This document shows, piece after piece, positions 62,249 through 64,000 of a DNA stretch of 64,000 nucleotides. Made by a program: the position numbers and the translations under genes. Source of the DNA: PFL25 sp046260155 (GTDB taxonomy: Bacteria > Chloroflexota > Anaerolineae > Anaerolineales > UBA4823); NCBI GenBank assembly GCA_046260155.1, contig JBJYXV010000077.1:288929-352928 (forward strand), written 5' to 3'. Under the pieces are notes generated by a model that was not told where the DNA came from, ran no database searches, and worked only from the letters and a program-made list of their open reading frames with translations. Every line of letters begins with the position of its first letter. The stretch's first letter is position 1.

Positions 62249-63907
62249 ATGAACAAGAACTTAAAGATTATTCCCCTCGGCGGCTTAGGGGAGATTGGAA
62301 AAAACATGACCGTATTGGAATATGGCCGCAACCAGATTATTGTTGATTGTGGGGTTATGTTTCCTGAAAGCGATATGTACGGGATCGACCTGGTGCTACC
62401 CCAGTTCGAATATGTCGTGGAAAACCAGGATACTTTACGCGGCATCGTGCTCACCCACGGCCACCAGGATCATATCGGTGGTCTGCCGTATTTATTGGAA
62501 GCCCTCGATCTATCTGGTAAGAATGTGCCAGTTTATGGTACGGACCTGACGATCGGAATGGTCAGGCGGAAATTAGAAGAGATGGGTGGACTCGGGCGCA
62601 CCCGGCTAGAGGTGATCGATGATCAGAAAACCCTGCACCTGGGACCATTCCGGGTGAGCCCGTACGCGGTGGCGCACTCCATTCCGGCTGCGGTCGGGTT
62701 GGTGATCGACACGCCTGTGGGCGCGGTTGTGCATACCGGCGACTACAAGATGGACGAAACACCCACCGGTGGTCGCACGACTGACCTCGACCGCATGCGG
62801 AACCTTACACCCAACGGGGTCCTGGTTATGCTGGGAGACAGCACTAACGCCGACAAGCCCGGAAGAACGCCAACCGAACAACTGGTGGCAGAGACGCTGG
62901 ACAGGTTGTTCGCTGAGGCGGCTGGGAACCGGATTATCATTGCCACATTTTCCTCGGTGCTGGCCCGTCTGCAGGAGATTATCCGGCTATCCGATAAATA
63001 CGGGCGCAAAGTCGCGCTGACCGGGCGCAGCCTGCAGCAAAATGTAGAGCTGGCTACAGAATTGGGATACCTGGAAGTTCCCAAAGGTCTGTTCGTGGAT
63101 ATCAACCACTCCATGCCGGATGAAAAGCTGGTCATCATCGCCACTGGTTCGCAGGGTGAGCCACGCTCAGCCCTGAATCGTATGGCGACCGGCGAACATC
63201 GACAGGTGCAGGTGCATGCGAACGACACGATCATCATTTCCGGCGGAACTATCCCGGGTAATGAGGAAGATGTCAGCCGGATGCTAAATCACCTGTTTGC
63301 GCGTGGCGCCAATGTGATTTACGGTTCGCTGGCAAGTGTGCATGTCTCTGGGCACGGCAACCGGGAGGATATGCGCATCATGCTTCAAGAAGTGCAGCCA
63401 CGCTTTCTAATCCCGGTGCACGGTGAACTGCGCCACCTGCACCTGCATGCCCGGCTGGCCCAGGCGAATGGATTTAAGCCAGAACAGATTCAAATACTGC
63501 AGAATGGAACTTCCTGGGTGACCGATGGTGAAAAAGCCTGGCTGGGGGATGCGATCCCCGCCGAAGATGTGTATGTGGATGGCTCCCTGGTGGGGGAAAT
63601 TAACAAAAATGTGATGCGCGACCGGGAACGACTCTCACAGGATGGTTTCGTAATTGTGACAGTACCGATTACGAAAAAATACAAACTGGCCGGTGAACCC
63701 CGCATCCTCAGCCGCGGTTTCCTGCATATGGATTCATCCGAAGACCTGATCAAGGCTGCCCGGGATGCCGTAAAGCGTGACCTGGCTCGTAATGGGGACA
63801 GCAGCAGCCACGAGCAGGTTGAAACCGTGCGGAAAACCCTGCAGGATTTCTTCTACAACGAAACCTTATCCCGACCGGTGATTTTATCGAACTTTGTACG
63901 CGTGTAA
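62249..63907 (+). CDS. rnj: Ribonuclease J
   Basis: 552 residues, normal length. Metallo-beta-lactamase/beta-CASP nuclease: KIIPLGGLGEIGKNM at the N-terminus, zinc motif THGHQDH with H70, H72, D74 and H75, GDYKMDE, beta-CASP motif A GDSTNAD, ATFSSVLAR, GSQGEPRSAL and the late PVHGELRH histidine. The last ~100 residues are the RNase J C-terminal dimerisation domain. It has endo- and 5'-3' exoribonuclease activity on mRNA and rRNA precursors, the main turnover route in bacteria lacking RNase E. AAGGTATCAAGGA lies upstream of the ATG. The leader is long (over 200 bases), as is common where autoregulation occurs, but that is inference. Confidence 0.95.
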   Translation: MNKNLKIIPLGGLGEIGKNMTVLEYGRNQIIVDCGVMFPESDMYGIDLVLPQFEYVVENQDTLRGIVLTHGHQDHIGGLPYLLEALDLSGKNVPVYGTDLTIGMVRRKLEEMGGLGRTRLEVIDDQKTLHLGPFRVSPYAVAHSIPAAVGLVIDTPVGAVVHTGDYKMDETPTGGRTTDLDRMRNLTPNGVLVMLGDSTNADKPGRTPTEQLVAETLDRLFAEAAGNRIIIATFSSVLARLQEIIRLSDKYGRKVALTGRSLQQNVELATELGYLEVPKGLFVDINHSMPDEKLVIIATGSQGEPRSALNRMATGEHRQVQVHANDTIIISGGTIPGNEEDVSRMLNHLFARGANVIYGSLASVHVSGHGNREDMRIMLQEVQPRFLIPVHGELRHLHLHARLAQANGFKPEQIQILQNGTSWVTDGEKAWLGDAIPAEDVYVDGSLVGEINKNVMRDRERLSQDGFVIVTVPITKKYKLAGEPRILSRGFLHMDSSEDLIKAARDAVKRDLARNGDSSSHEQVETVRKTLQDFFYNETLSRPVILSNFVRV

Positions 63908-64000
63908 ACTGCTGATCGATTGAAAACCGGATCCTATTATTATTGGAGATCCACTCTGGTCAAAACATGCTTGGGGTAAATCGATCGCAAAGTAAGATTG

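Noticed and set aside
1..64000. CRISPR arrays, rRNA and tRNA genes
   Set aside because: Looked for by eye on both strands; no regularly spaced repeats and no rRNA or tRNA signatures were found, though a weak tRNA could be missed without a covariance search.

Overview
The window most likely comes from an uncultured or lightly studied Chloroflexota bacterium, probably Anaerolineae. This is inferred from gene content: a two-subunit 2-oxoacid:ferredoxin oxidoreductase next to 2-oxoacid dehydrogenase E1/E2 genes, RNase J, a CarD-like regulator, a small RRM protein, a MoxR/Bat operon and an HgcA homologue, with no obvious outer-membrane genes. No rRNA, tRNA or CRISPR array was recognised. Coding is dense on both strands and interrupted by a few decayed stretches.

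Layout. 0-4.4 kb: end of an M20 amidohydrolase, then a GntR/FadR-type regulator leading a korA-korB pair. 4.4-6.1 kb: a gene-poor stretch with two decayed small reading frames and one small membrane protein. 7.1-12.6 kb: a plus-strand cassette behind a consensus promoter: a 69-residue peptide ending Trp-Tyr, a ComQ-like polyprenyl synthase, a polytopic PDZ/GAF/PAS histidine kinase and a response regulator with an HD-GYP output domain. This has the logic of a ComQXPA prenyl-peptide signalling locus, with cyclic-di-GMP turnover as the presumed output, and is the strongest candidate here for an undescribed system. 12.6-21.7 kb: a membrane-fused molybdenum oxidoreductase, an aldo-keto reductase, a VOC protein, an SRPBCC-PDZ-DinB fusion, an E1 alpha-beta fusion and two transporters. 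21.8-27.5 kb: a CPBP protease, a PPDK/PEP-synthase regulatory protein, a Ste24-type protease, hutH and a PlsC-type acyltransferase.

28-38.5 kb is accessory in character: TPR and DinB proteins, a methyltransferase fused to an HgcA-like corrinoid/membrane protein and followed by an HgcB-like ferredoxin, two squalene-cyclase-like genes (one decayed), and several small enzymes. A GC-rich patch lies at 35.6-37.1 kb. 38.6-40.1 kb holds an integrase remnant and an IS3 orfA remnant either side of a putative zinc protease.

40-64 kb: a DeoR regulator-E2-E1 operon, a diheme cytochrome c, a two-component pair, an eight-gene moxR-DUF58-bat operon for envelope/stress functions, a histamine/trimethylamine-dehydrogenase-like flavoenzyme, CarD-like and RRM proteins, and RNase J on the plus strand.

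Start sites were chosen mainly from Shine-Dalgarno-like sequences and family length. All functions come from reading motifs by eye; no database search was run.
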